In this document: one piece after another, positions 33,208-39,837 of the stretch
Position numbering within the stretch: position 1 is the first letter of the stretch
Layout of the letters: each line of letters starts with the position of its first letter
From: a virus
Strand: one strand, 5' to 3'
DNA: 39,939 nt
IMG/VR virus record: IMGVR_UViG_3300044726_000053
Span: 1-39,939 of that record
Program-made: the position numbers and the translations under genes
Notes under the pieces: generated by a model
Seen by the model: only the letters and a program-made list of their open reading frames with translations
Told to the model about the DNA's origin: nothing
The model's database searches: none

Positions 33208-33668
33208 GGCGTCTGGCCTGCCTTCAACCCTTGAGCAATCCTTCGGATGATGACTCGCGCCATCAAGTCAAGGTCTTCATTGGCGAAACCTAAGAACACA
33301 CGCGCTGGGAAGCCGATACCGAACTGATGCTTCTCCGCATACGAAAATCCTTGGGGCGACGTCACGTTCGTGCCGATGGCTCTCGTATGCTGGCTCTCCG
33401 CATACAACTGGATGCTACGAAACAGCTTGCCCGTATCGAACAGCGTCCCACCACCCCGTCCGCTTCGCGCTCTGCGGAGTGCCGCTTGAGAGACCGGCCA
33501 CGTCGATCCATCCGGAGCTTGTTGAATCAAGAATCGAGCACGTAACCGGTTGTAAATGACGGCTGCACCTTCATCCAGAATCTTCACTGGATCAAGGGCG
33601 TCGGCCAGTCCCGCGATGGACTTCTCCAACGCAGGCTGTCCAGTGACAGTGACGGTCAGCAGCTTCAT
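33204..33668 (-). CDS. Phage virion morphogenesis protein (Mu gpG / neck-type)
   Basis: 154 residues. RARFLIQQAPDGSTWPVSQAALRRARSG, LFDTGKLFRSIQLY, AIGTNVTSPQGFSYAEKHQFGIGFPARVFLGFANEDL are the family's features: P-D-G-x-x-W, L-x-x-T-G-x-L-x-x-S-I, V-G-T ... Y-A-x-x-H-Q-x-G, and P-A-R-x-F-L-G. Proteins of this type complete the neck or tail during head-tail joining. Coupled by ATGA on both sides with small genes. Confidence 0.75.
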   Translation of the reverse strand: MKLLTVTVTGQPALEKSIAGLADALDPVKILDEGAAVIYNRLRARFLIQQAPDGSTWPVSQAALRRARSGRGGGTLFDTGKLFRSIQLYAESQHTRAIGTNVTSPQGFSYAEKHQFGIGFPARVFLGFANEDLDLMARVIIRRIAQGLKAGQTP

Positions 33669-33826
33669 TTCTTTCGACGCTTCTTGATTTCCTTCGCCGC
33701 TTTCTCTTTGGTCGCCGTCGCAGGCGGTTCCACGATGCCTTCTGGTTTATCTCCGGGTAAAGGCGTCTCAGAAGACTTGGACTCCGACTCCGACGTCTTG
33801 GTGAGATTCTGATTCTTGGGTTGCAT
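33665..33826 (-). CDS. Small Ser/Lys-rich disordered protein (53 residues)
   Basis: A 53-codon gene. It begins MQPKNQNLTKTSESESKSSE and ends KEIKKRRKK: acidic/Ser-rich at the start, Pro-rich in the middle, strongly basic at the end. No folded domain is expected. Both its start (over the connector stop) and its stop (over the next start) form ATGA overlaps, which supports expression. Possibly a DNA- or assembly-binding peptide; function unknown. Confidence 0.6.
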   Translation of the reverse strand: MQPKNQNLTKTSESESKSSETPLPGDKPEGIVEPPATATKEKAAKEIKKRRKK

Positions 33827-34611
33827 CAGATGGACCTGAACGTGAATCCCTGTGTCCGCATGTAGGGCTGGAGCAAGATGTTCGCATGGTCGGTCAGCGT
33901 CTTGTATTGATCTTTGGCTTGGGCACTTCGATTCGTGGTCTGCTGCGCGTTGAACACCATCGGGACCAGCGACATGATGGCTTCGTAGATGGGGTCAGGG
34001 ATCGGCTCCATCGGTACGTAGTCTGGCTTCCAGTAAGCTGCGTTCGATGGTGGCGTGCCAATGGGTGGAACCGCAATACAGCGGTGCATCTTCCCCTGAT
34101 ACCCTGCGGTCTCATCCACTGCGTACTGCTTGTCGATCTGCCACTCATCAATATCCGTAGAGTCTGGGACTCGGGTGCCATCTTCGAACCCGGTGTCACA
34201 CTGAATCCGAACGTAACTATCTGCGTAGGTCTCGGCATCCAGATACAGATAACCCCGTGGATAGTCAATCTTCATCAGGCCCGGATCGATGGTCGCATGC
34301 GGCATGAATGGTCCACCTTCATTGCTGTAGGAGACCACCTGTACCACATCCTGCCGAACCAATCCGCTGGGAATCTCCAGACGATACAGACCACCCGGAG
34401 CGATGCCAGAGAACGACTCCGAATCAATGAAGAAGCGACAGTCCTGCTTCTGACGACGCAGCTTACCGTCAATCACACGCTCGACGTGCAACTGGGCGGC
34501 TTGGATGCCTGAAGACACCACCTCTTCAATCCCAGCCAGATCCTTGCTGAGTTGCATTCGCAGGATCACATCCTGCACGTCCACGAACAGCGGCATGGCA
34601 GGGCGTTGCAT
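33826..34611 (-). CDS. Head-tail connector protein with chitin-binding-like (CBM5/12) insertion
   Basis: 261 residues. The helical N-terminus (residues 10-50, VILRMQLSKDLAGIEEVVSSGIQAAQLHVERVIDG) and ordered C-terminal helices match gp6-type head-tail adaptors. Residues about 154-196 (DIDEWQIDKQYAVDETAGYQGKMHRCIAVPPIGTPPSNAAYWKP, here described in pieces) follow the CBM5/12 pattern W ... Y-x-V ... V/G-Y-x-G-x-x-H/Y-x-C ... P ... W with W157, Y163, Y171, C178 and W194. This insertion is unusual for an adaptor. The gene starts two bases after the preceding stop. Confidence 0.6.
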   Translation of the reverse strand: MQRPAMPLFVDVQDVILRMQLSKDLAGIEEVVSSGIQAAQLHVERVIDGKLRRQKQDCRFFIDSESFSGIAPGGLYRLEIPSGLVRQDVVQVVSYSNEGGPFMPHATIDPGLMKIDYPRGYLYLDAETYADSYVRIQCDTGFEDGTRVPDSTDIDEWQIDKQYAVDETAGYQGKMHRCIAVPPIGTPPSNAAYWKPDYVPMEPIPDPIYEAIMSLVPMVFNAQQTTNRSAQAKDQYKTLTDHANILLQPYMRTQGFTFRSI

Positions 34612-34613
34612 GG

Positions 34614-35003
34614 CTAGACCGTGACGTCTCCACCTTCGTTCTTCAGAATGTCTTGAATCTCGTCATCACTCCCGATATCGATGCGCTTCGCAGCGGGAGG
34701 AACATTGATGGGTTCGCCGGGGACCGTCACCTGAACACCCGTCGCATCCATGATCTCGTTCTTCGGAGCCTGACGCGGCTTCGGTGCCTGATACAGCTTC
34801 CAGACGGGACGTCCGGTGTCCGTCTCGGCCAGCAACTTCATGGCGTCCACAGATCGGAAGCGGTAGGGCTTACCCTTCTCATACGTCTCGCCACCCCACG
34901 TGTACTGGGTGTAGAGCGCCAATTCCAACACGGTCGTCTGCGGCTGTGCCTGTGGTTGTGCCGCAGGTTCCGTCGCTGGCTTCGTCTCTGTCTTCAATGC
35001 CAT
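34614..35003 (-). CDS. Unknown head-associated protein
   Basis: 129 residues with an Ala/Pro/Gln/Glu-rich first 20 residues, a beta-like centre (LELALYTQYTWGGETYEKGKPYRFRSVDAMKLLAETDTGRPVW) and an acidic C-terminal part. AAGGAG seven bases before ATG. First gene after the capsid terminator, read from a leader holding palindrome copy 11 and a TATACT box. Possibly a head completion or decoration protein; no family recognised. Confidence 0.5.
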   Translation of the reverse strand: MALKTETKPATEPAAQPQAQPQTTVLELALYTQYTWGGETYEKGKPYRFRSVDAMKLLAETDTGRPVWKLYQAPKPRQAPKNEIMDATGVQVTVPGEPINVPPAAKRIDIGSDDEIQDILKNEGGDVTV

Positions 35004-35022
35004 TTCACCACTCCTTGGTCGA

Positions 35023-35028
35023 AGTATA
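35023..35028 (-). promoter_or_regulatory. Possible -10 box in the capsid-connector gap
   Basis: TATACT on the minus strand (five of six bases), abutting palindrome copy 11. No good -35 box lies at 17 bases; the spacer would be occupied by the palindrome. It may be an activator-dependent promoter, or chance. Confidence 0.35.
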
Positions 35029-35044
35029 GTGCAACTGATTGCAA
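35029..35044. promoter_or_regulatory. Dispersed 16-base palindrome, copy 11 (intergenic, after capsid terminator)
   Basis: The plus strand reads GTGCAACTGATTGCAA. It lies between the capsid terminator hairpin, whose T run it partly shares, and a TATACT box, 26 bases before the next start codon. Confidence 0.7.
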
Positions 35045-35072
35045 AAACGAAGAAGGGAGCCGAAGCTCCCTC
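35042..35072 (-). terminator. Rho-independent terminator after the major capsid gene
   Basis: Minus strand: GGGAGC-TTCG-GCTCCC, a perfect six-base-pair GC-rich stem with a stable UUCG-type loop, then TTCTTCGTTTTT. It lies 27 bases after the capsid stop. It should limit transcription of downstream genes relative to capsid. Confidence 0.85.
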
Positions 35073-35098
35073 TCCGTCCGTGGCTGCTTGGTGATTCG

Positions 35099-36040
35099 TT
35101 ACCGACTGCCCGTGATGCCCGTGTACTTCACCACCGCGTTGACTTCCTCGATGGCGAAGTCGATGCGGCAGGTCAGCACGACGATGAACACTCGGGCGCG
35201 AATGTCCTTGTCGTACTCGATCATGATGTTCCGCTGAATCCCGAAGATCAGGTTCATCGGATCGGTGAACAGGCCCTGCGGTCCCGGCATCAGGGCGACC
35301 GGGGTCACCTTGGAACCGTAGATGTAGACCGGCAGCAGGCCCTGCACCTGAGCGTCACCGAGTGCGGTCTGACGTGCGCCGTACTGGTCACGGATCTCGG
35401 TTTCGTTGTCCACCGACACGAAGTGGGACATGGCACTGCGGTTCCGCAGATACCGAGTCGGCATCGTTTTCAACGCCTGCTTGACCGCCGCCTTGTCGAA
35501 CACGCCACCGACGTTGGTGACGTTCGCGGTGGCCAGCTTCAGGTAGCCGTCCTGAAGAGCCAGATAGGCGTCCGCAAGGTTCGCGGTGTCACCCTGAATG
35601 CCAAGCTCTTCCAGATCGAGTGCGGCTCGTTCCGCAAGCAGGTCCACCACGGTCTGGTGCAACCCACCCGCGCCGGTCTGCATCGGCACGTTGATGTTGC
35701 CCTTCTCGATGTTGTCCTCGATCACGTCGTAGGGCAGATGGACTTCAGCGATGACTTCTTTCGTCGCCAAGTTCACCTGTCCAAGATCCGGCTTCACGCG
35801 ATCCGAGTCAGCCAGTGGTGTGGCGCTGACCGCAGGTCGCAGCACTCGGGAGCCGAAGCCGATCTTGTTGATCTTCATCTCCGGTGCGCCCATGGCGACA
35901 GTACGGATGGAAGCCAACAGGGTGGGCTGGTCAATGAGGGTGCGAATGAAGCGGTCGGTCTGCTCCGGATTTAGCTTGCCAGCCGTCGCCAGATCCGAAA
36001 GCGCCATATCCGCTTTTTGGATTACTTCCTGATTCGTCAT
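35099..36040 (-). CDS. Major capsid protein (HK97-fold)
   Basis: 313 residues, AGGAG five bases before ATG. The N-terminal helix (MTNQEVIQKADMALSDLATAGKLNPEQTDRFIRTLIDQ) resembles capsid N-arms. VNLATKEVIAEVHLPYDVIEDNIEKGN is the E-loop/P-domain spine pattern, followed by a long helix LLAERAALDLEELGIQGD and C-terminal beta strands. A terminator directly after the gene is usual for the most abundant virion protein. It follows the protease and scaffold-like genes. Confidence 0.85.
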   Translation of the reverse strand: MTNQEVIQKADMALSDLATAGKLNPEQTDRFIRTLIDQPTLLASIRTVAMGAPEMKINKIGFGSRVLRPAVSATPLADSDRVKPDLGQVNLATKEVIAEVHLPYDVIEDNIEKGNINVPMQTGAGGLHQTVVDLLAERAALDLEELGIQGDTANLADAYLALQDGYLKLATANVTNVGGVFDKAAVKQALKTMPTRYLRNRSAMSHFVSVDNETEIRDQYGARQTALGDAQVQGLLPVYIYGSKVTPVALMPGPQGLFTDPMNLIFGIQRNIMIEYDKDIRARVFIVVLTCRIDFAIEEVNAVVKYTGITGSR

Positions 36041-36082
36041 GTCATCTCCTGTAACAACGTGTTGGTGGTGGATCTGGTCGTG

Positions 36083-37213
36083 CTACTTACGACGGCGCAG
36101 AAACGCGGTGTCGAAGTTACCCGTCCGAGGATCATCGTCCTTCTGGACACGCATCCGGGCGGGGCCTGCGGGACGATCTTCTGACACCACGGGAGCGACC
36201 ACCGTCGCACCCAACTTCTCTCCCAGAGTGTCAGCTTTCTTCACCACGTCGTCAAGCACTTTCTTCTGGTTGCCCTGCTCGGTGACCACCGTCTCCAACT
36301 TTGTGGTCAGTGCAGTCAATTGCGCCGTGGTGGTGGTCTTCAGGTCGTTCAACGCGGCCAAGATGGCGTTGTCGTTCTTCTTGGCCTCTTCCTCTGGCGG
36401 CGGCTTCTGGTCGTCTTCCTCATCGACCGGAGCCATCTCAGATGGCGGGTGATCCTTGATGCGCTTCTTGCGGTCCTCTTCGGACTCCTTGATCACCTTC
36501 TTGGCCGGGTTGCCGGTCATCTTCTCGCCAGCCACTTTCTCTTCCTTCTTCGGCTCCTCTTTCACCGGCTCTTCCTTTGGCGCTTCGCAGGAGCACTTCT
36601 TGACGATCTCGGTGACAGCCTCGTCCAGATTGAACGCTTCCACCGGAAGCATGATCATCTGGTTCAGGTACTCGGCGTAGCTGGTCAGCGCAGCCTGAGC
36701 ATGATCCTGTGGCGTGTCCGACTTGGAGACCTTCATGACCTCTTCGTGCAGGCCCTGTGAAGCCATCTTCAGGTCAGGGAAGAATCCGTGCTCGTCAATC
36801 TGGTCACCAATCCAACCAGAGGGTGTCTGGAAGTTGGCGACGGACACCAGCACTTGATCGCTCAGACGCACAAGCTGCACGTCTTTGGGCTGGTCCGTTT
36901 GCGCGAACACGAGCGTTTCGCCACCATCCGACTTCTGGACGCGATCCGTCCGGAAGCCGTGCTTCTCGATGGCATCCAGCACTTGTTTCGCGGCGGCTTC
37001 ATCCTTCTGGGCGAAGACCACCACTGCCGACACAAACGGCTTCGGTGCCTCTCCGTCCGATTTGAACACTCGCGTCAGGTCAATCCCCATTTCGCTCTCC
37101 TTCTCACGCTTCAACACTCGGAACGGAATACGTGTGGCGGCTCGGTCCACCAGTGAAATGAATCGCACGTCCGCGTCACGCAACTGCTTCAGCTTGGTCC
37201 GAAAAATCGGCAT
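36083..37213 (-). CDS. Scaffold-like protein of the prohead
   Basis: 376 residues. The N-terminal stretch VRFISLVDRAATRIPFRVLKREKE is a recurring phage motif (F-I-S-L-V-x-R-A/G-A-x-R-x-P) found near XkdF-type proteases. It is followed by a mixed region and a C-terminal half rich in Lys/Glu/Pro (about 215-275) and a heptad helix (about 280-330, ILAALNDLKTTTTAQLTALTTKLETVV). This layout, between protease and capsid, suits an internal scaffold. The C-terminus is basic (FLRRRK). It contains palindrome copy 12. Confidence 0.55.
   Translation of the reverse strand: MPIFRTKLKQLRDADVRFISLVDRAATRIPFRVLKREKESEMGIDLTRVFKSDGEAPKPFVSAVVVFAQKDEAAAKQVLDAIEKHGFRTDRVQKSDGGETLVFAQTDQPKDVQLVRLSDQVLVSVANFQTPSGWIGDQIDEHGFFPDLKMASQGLHEEVMKVSKSDTPQDHAQAALTSYAEYLNQMIMLPVEAFNLDEAVTEIVKKCSCEAPKEEPVKEEPKKEEKVAGEKMTGNPAKKVIKESEEDRKKRIKDHPPSEMAPVDEEDDQKPPPEEEAKKNDNAILAALNDLKTTTTAQLTALTTKLETVVTEQGNQKKVLDDVVKKADTLGEKLGATVVAPVVSEDRPAGPARMRVQKDDDPRTGNFDTAFLRRRK
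36310..36325. repeat. Dispersed 16-base palindrome, copy 12 (in scaffold-like gene)
   Basis: The plus strand reads GTGCAGTCAATTGCGC. One arm base differs from consensus. It is read in the gene as Ala-Gln-Leu-Thr-Ala. Confidence 0.6.
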
Positions 37214-37217
37214 AAGA

Positions 37218-37808
37218 TTACCTCAAGATTCGGACATTGTCCACGCTTGAAAATCGATGACGGTGACCCTGAGTATCCTGCGTATGTGTCCCGGCCACGA
37301 TGACATGTGAATGCCCGTTGACCACATCCGTCATTCCACCCTTGAACTCACCCTTGTCGTCATACGTGACGAAGAATTTGTGTTCGTGGTCTTCATTCTT
37401 ACTGGTCAACCCAGTTACTACCGGGGGAATCTCAATCTCCACATCCATGTCGTGCCGGGTGACCAAGGCTTCCATACTAAACCCGTTGATTTCACCCTTC
37501 TTGATGGACGCCCACAGGGCAGGGTCTGGGATGTGGACACCGATGACCCACGAACCGGGCAGGAACCTCGTGTCGGAGTCGTCAGCCACAAAAGACTCAA
37601 CAACACTCGACCCCTGCATCAATTTGTTGCCGTGCATCAAGTCAATCTGCCCCATCTTGCCGGAGCGAATAAACTCGTGCGCCATCTTGCGAATCTCGAT
37701 AGCCGTCATGTATTCGCCCTGTGCATCAGGGCGGTTGGGTGCATAGACCTCACCCAACACAATCTGGAGTTCCGCCTCCTGTTTGACGACCAGTTTTCTC
37801 TCTGACAT
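37218..37808 (-). CDS. XkdF-like prohead serine protease with His-rich C-terminus
   Basis: 196 residues from the ATG at 37808; an upstream TTG lacks support. LGEVYAPNRPDAQGEYMTAIEIRKMAHEFIRS, IDLMHGNKLM (the His of the catalytic set), VVESFVADDSD, PGSWVIGVHIPDPALWASIKKGEINGFSMEAL (the Ser region G-F-S-M) follow the Phage_XkdF family. The last 50 residues hold HEHKFF ... GHSHVIVAGTHTQDTQGHRHRF, seven histidines, a likely metal-binding tail. It would mature the prohead. Confidence 0.75.
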   Translation of the reverse strand: MSERKLVVKQEAELQIVLGEVYAPNRPDAQGEYMTAIEIRKMAHEFIRSGKMGQIDLMHGNKLMQGSSVVESFVADDSDTRFLPGSWVIGVHIPDPALWASIKKGEINGFSMEALVTRHDMDVEIEIPPVVTGLTSKNEDHEHKFFVTYDDKGEFKGGMTDVVNGHSHVIVAGTHTQDTQGHRHRFSSVDNVRILR

Positions 37809-37843
37809 TTTACACCCCAATTGGGTTAGCAACTGATCCGTGA

Positions 37844-37859
37844 TTGCAATCAGTTGCCA
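37844..37859. promoter_or_regulatory. Dispersed 16-base palindrome, copy 13 (intergenic, before protease)
   Basis: The plus strand reads TTGCAATCAGTTGCCA. It lies in the 68-base gap between the Pro-rich gene stop and the protease start. No clear promoter pair is seen beside it. Confidence 0.7.
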
Positions 37860-37876
37860 ACCCTCTTGGCTTACTA

Positions 37877-38611
37877 CTACTTCTTCACCGGCTGCACCGG
37901 AACCGGTGGCTTATCTCCACCGGGCTTCGTGGTGGCTTCAGGCGGTGACGTCTCGCCCTGTGGCGGCACGCCCAACAGCCAGCCGTAGGTCGGAGACCAG
38001 TACCACTGGTAACCGGCCAACGGACCCGGCTCACCAATGGGTTCGAACCCCGGTGCCTCTGGCGGCGATCCTCCACCCGGCCATCCACCACCCGGTGGCT
38101 GCGGCGGCTGCGGCCACGGATATCCCGCGATGGGATGCGACGGGAACGGCGGCAAGCCGTGATCCGGTCGTGGTTGCCAACCGCCAGCCCACGGTGGAAG
38201 CTGGATCGGGTGCGTCGGGAAGCCCGGTCCCGTTGACGGATACGGCGGCTGACCACCGGGGCCACCACTACCGGGCGGGTAGTAGATCGGGTGCTCCGGA
38301 CGCGGTTGCCACCCCCCGGCCCACGGGGGCAACTGGATCGGATGTGTCGGAAATCCGGGTCCGGTGCTTGGATACGGCGGCTGACCTCCACCGGGTGGCC
38401 ACACGCCACCGGGCGGTATCACAATCGGGTGGCTCGGAAATGGCGGCAGTCCTTGATCGGGTCTGGGTTGCCATCCACCCGCCCATGGCGGTAGCTGGAT
38501 CGGGTGTGTGGGAAAACCCGGTCCTGTGCTCGGGTAAGGTGGCTGACCGGGCACCGATGGTTCATCGGTGAACGTCAGCATTCCAACAAACATGACAGGG
38601 CGTGTTGACAT
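37877..38611 (-). CDS. Pro/Gly-rich repeat protein with three identical 30-residue units
   Basis: 244 residues. After a 20-residue N-terminus, a 30-residue unit beginning GQPPYPSTGPGFPTHPIQL occurs three times without change (22-51, 76-105, 120-149), twice followed by GLPPFPSHPI. A Trp/Tyr-rich end (GYQWYWSPTYGWLLGV) and a Pro/Lys tail complete it. The copies differ at many third codon positions, so the amino-acid identity is kept by selection or gene-conversion that is old. GAGGAG precedes ATG. Proteins of this composition recur near phage capsid genes; I suppose a virion decoration, unproven. Confidence 0.6.
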   Translation of the reverse strand: MSTRPVMFVGMLTFTDEPSVPGQPPYPSTGPGFPTHPIQLPPWAGGWQPRPDQGLPPFPSHPIVIPPGGVWPPGGGQPPYPSTGPGFPTHPIQLPPWAGGWQPRPEHPIYYPPGSGGPGGQPPYPSTGPGFPTHPIQLPPWAGGWQPRPDHGLPPFPSHPIAGYPWPQPPQPPGGGWPGGGSPPEAPGFEPIGEPGPLAGYQWYWSPTYGWLLGVPPQGETSPPEATTKPGGDKPPVPVQPVKK

Positions 38612-38635
38612 AACAGAACTTCTCCTCTACGTGGG

Positions 38636-38893
38636 TTACTTCTTTGGTCCCGGCCCCTTGGCTGGCTCGGCTGGCAACTGCGTGGGTTTTCCCGGTCCAC
38701 CCGGTCCCGGTCCCTGCCCCGGCCTACCGGGTCCACCCGGTCCACCGGGACGTCCAACACCCGGTCTGCCGGGAAGTCCCTGATCCGGCTTGCCGGGTTT
38801 CGATGGTTCATCCGGTTCCTCGGGATCGACGGGTTCGGTCGGTGGATCGGTTTCGTCAGGATCGGTGGGCAATTGGCTCGGTGTATCAGTCAT
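38636..38893 (-). CDS. Short collagen-like protein
   Basis: 85 residues. Residues 1-35 are acidic and Pro-rich (PTDPDETDPPTEPVDPEEPDEP). Residues about 39-70 consist of Gly-X-Y triplets with a few breaks (GLP GRP GVG RPG ... GPG KP). The C-terminus is Pro/Lys-rich. Collagen-like modules form triple helices on phage fibres and capsids. It is placed just before the Pro-rich repeat protein, with which it may act in decoration. Confidence 0.55.
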   Translation of the reverse strand: MTDTPSQLPTDPDETDPPTEPVDPEEPDEPSKPGKPDQGLPGRPGVGRPGGPGGPGRPGQGPGPGGPGKPTQLPAEPAKGPGPKK

Positions 38894-38914
38894 CGGTCGT
38901 CTCCTATGCTGGGG

Positions 38915-39835
38915 TTATCTGAAAAACTTGAGCACGGTGGCGTGATCCCACTTCTTCACACCCTGCGACGGAAGTCCATACTGCCTCGTCCACGCGACGG
39001 ACTCATGATAGACCACGGACATCGGAAGATCCACTATCACGACGTCCATTTCCATATCATTGTCAAGGTTACCATCCTCGGCATCACGTCCGACTGCTGC
39101 GGCCCATGTATGGTGCCCATCGAGGACGTATCCATCCCGTGTGACCGTAATCTTCGCCTTCTTCGGGTCACGGTTTTTTGCCAGCATCATCCCGGCAACC
39201 TTGACCCCCTCCATCTCAGCTTGGCTGGCCTTGAGCTTACGCGCCAGCATCTTGCCGTTCGGATTGGATGAGATACCCGAGACCGCTAAGTGATCAAGGA
39301 AGGCTTTGGTCGCATCCACCTCTCCGTTCGTATCTCTCGGGAGCTTATCCGCAGGACTCCCCGGTACGGGAGTCTTCGACTTGAACTGCGGCATCTCAAT
39401 GCGGGGGATGCCGTTAGGAAATTCTTCGGTCCTAATCTTCTGAGTGCAGAACAAACTCGCACCCTTGACAGTGATATTGCACGGGTCGAAGTTAGGTGCA
39501 TCTCGGCCTAGCTTTTTGGCTCTAATCGCCATCTCGCCCAATTGCTTGAGCACCGTGTGGACAGACTTCGTGTCCTGAAGCTCGACGTTCTCACCCTTGA
39601 GAATGCGAATCACGCCTTCTTCGGCGGTCTTGACTTTATAGATCCGCTTGGCGGCTTGTCGCTCCAGTCGAGTCTGGGCGGCTTGTTGATCAGGGGAAAG
39701 CGTGCTTCGACCGAGAGACCCGAGTCCCTCTGTGGACCCTGACTCTCCACTCGATGAGAATTCACCACCACGTCCACTACCAGCCGGGACTCGTGGATGC
39801 TGACTCTCATTCCACTTGAGGACTTCAGTGAACAT
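38915..39835 (-). CDS. ParB-fold nuclease-like putative virion effector
   Basis: 306 residues. It begins MFTEVLKWNESQHPRVPAGSGRGGEF, a W-x-E-x-x-H-P-R-x-x-x-G-S-G-R-G-G-E-F linker typical of regions fused to or following MuF/portal capsid proteins. A helical, basic middle leads to LKASQAEMEGVKVAGM and ITVTRDGYVLDGHHTWAAAVG (about residues 201-250), a clear match to the ParB/sulfiredoxin-type fold, with DGHHTW (239-244) in place of DGHHRW. Such domains are nuclease or nucleotide-hydrolysing toxins in some phage capsid-linked proteins. It might be packaged and injected. The start overlaps none, two bases after the preceding stop. Confidence 0.6.
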   Translation of the reverse strand: MFTEVLKWNESQHPRVPAGSGRGGEFSSSGESGSTEGLGSLGRSTLSPDQQAAQTRLERQAAKRIYKVKTAEEGVIRILKGENVELQDTKSVHTVLKQLGEMAIRAKKLGRDAPNFDPCNITVKGASLFCTQKIRTEEFPNGIPRIEMPQFKSKTPVPGSPADKLPRDTNGEVDATKAFLDHLAVSGISSNPNGKMLARKLKASQAEMEGVKVAGMMLAKNRDPKKAKITVTRDGYVLDGHHTWAAAVGRDAEDGNLDNDMEMDVVIVDLPMSVVYHESVAWTRQYGLPSQGVKKWDHATVLKFFR

Positions 39836-39837
39836 GA

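Noticed and set aside
33196-33209. Half copy of the palindrome (TGCAATCATGGC)
   Set aside because: Only one arm matches, and it is part of the zinc-ribbon gene start.
35039-35974. Plus-strand frame of 311 codons over the capsid gene
   Set aside because: Antisense to the clear HK97-type capsid gene; composition is Arg/His/Val-biased as expected of a shadow.
38029-38560. CRISPR-like repeats
   Set aside because: The repeats are codon-level repeats of a Pro-rich protein, not identical direct repeats with unique spacers.
37840-38571. Plus-strand frame of 243 codons
   Set aside because: Shadow of the Pro/Gly-rich repeat gene; repeats in it merely mirror those of the real gene.
39538-39552. Palindrome-like CCCAATTGCTTGAGC
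   Set aside because: Only the AATTGC part agrees with the family.
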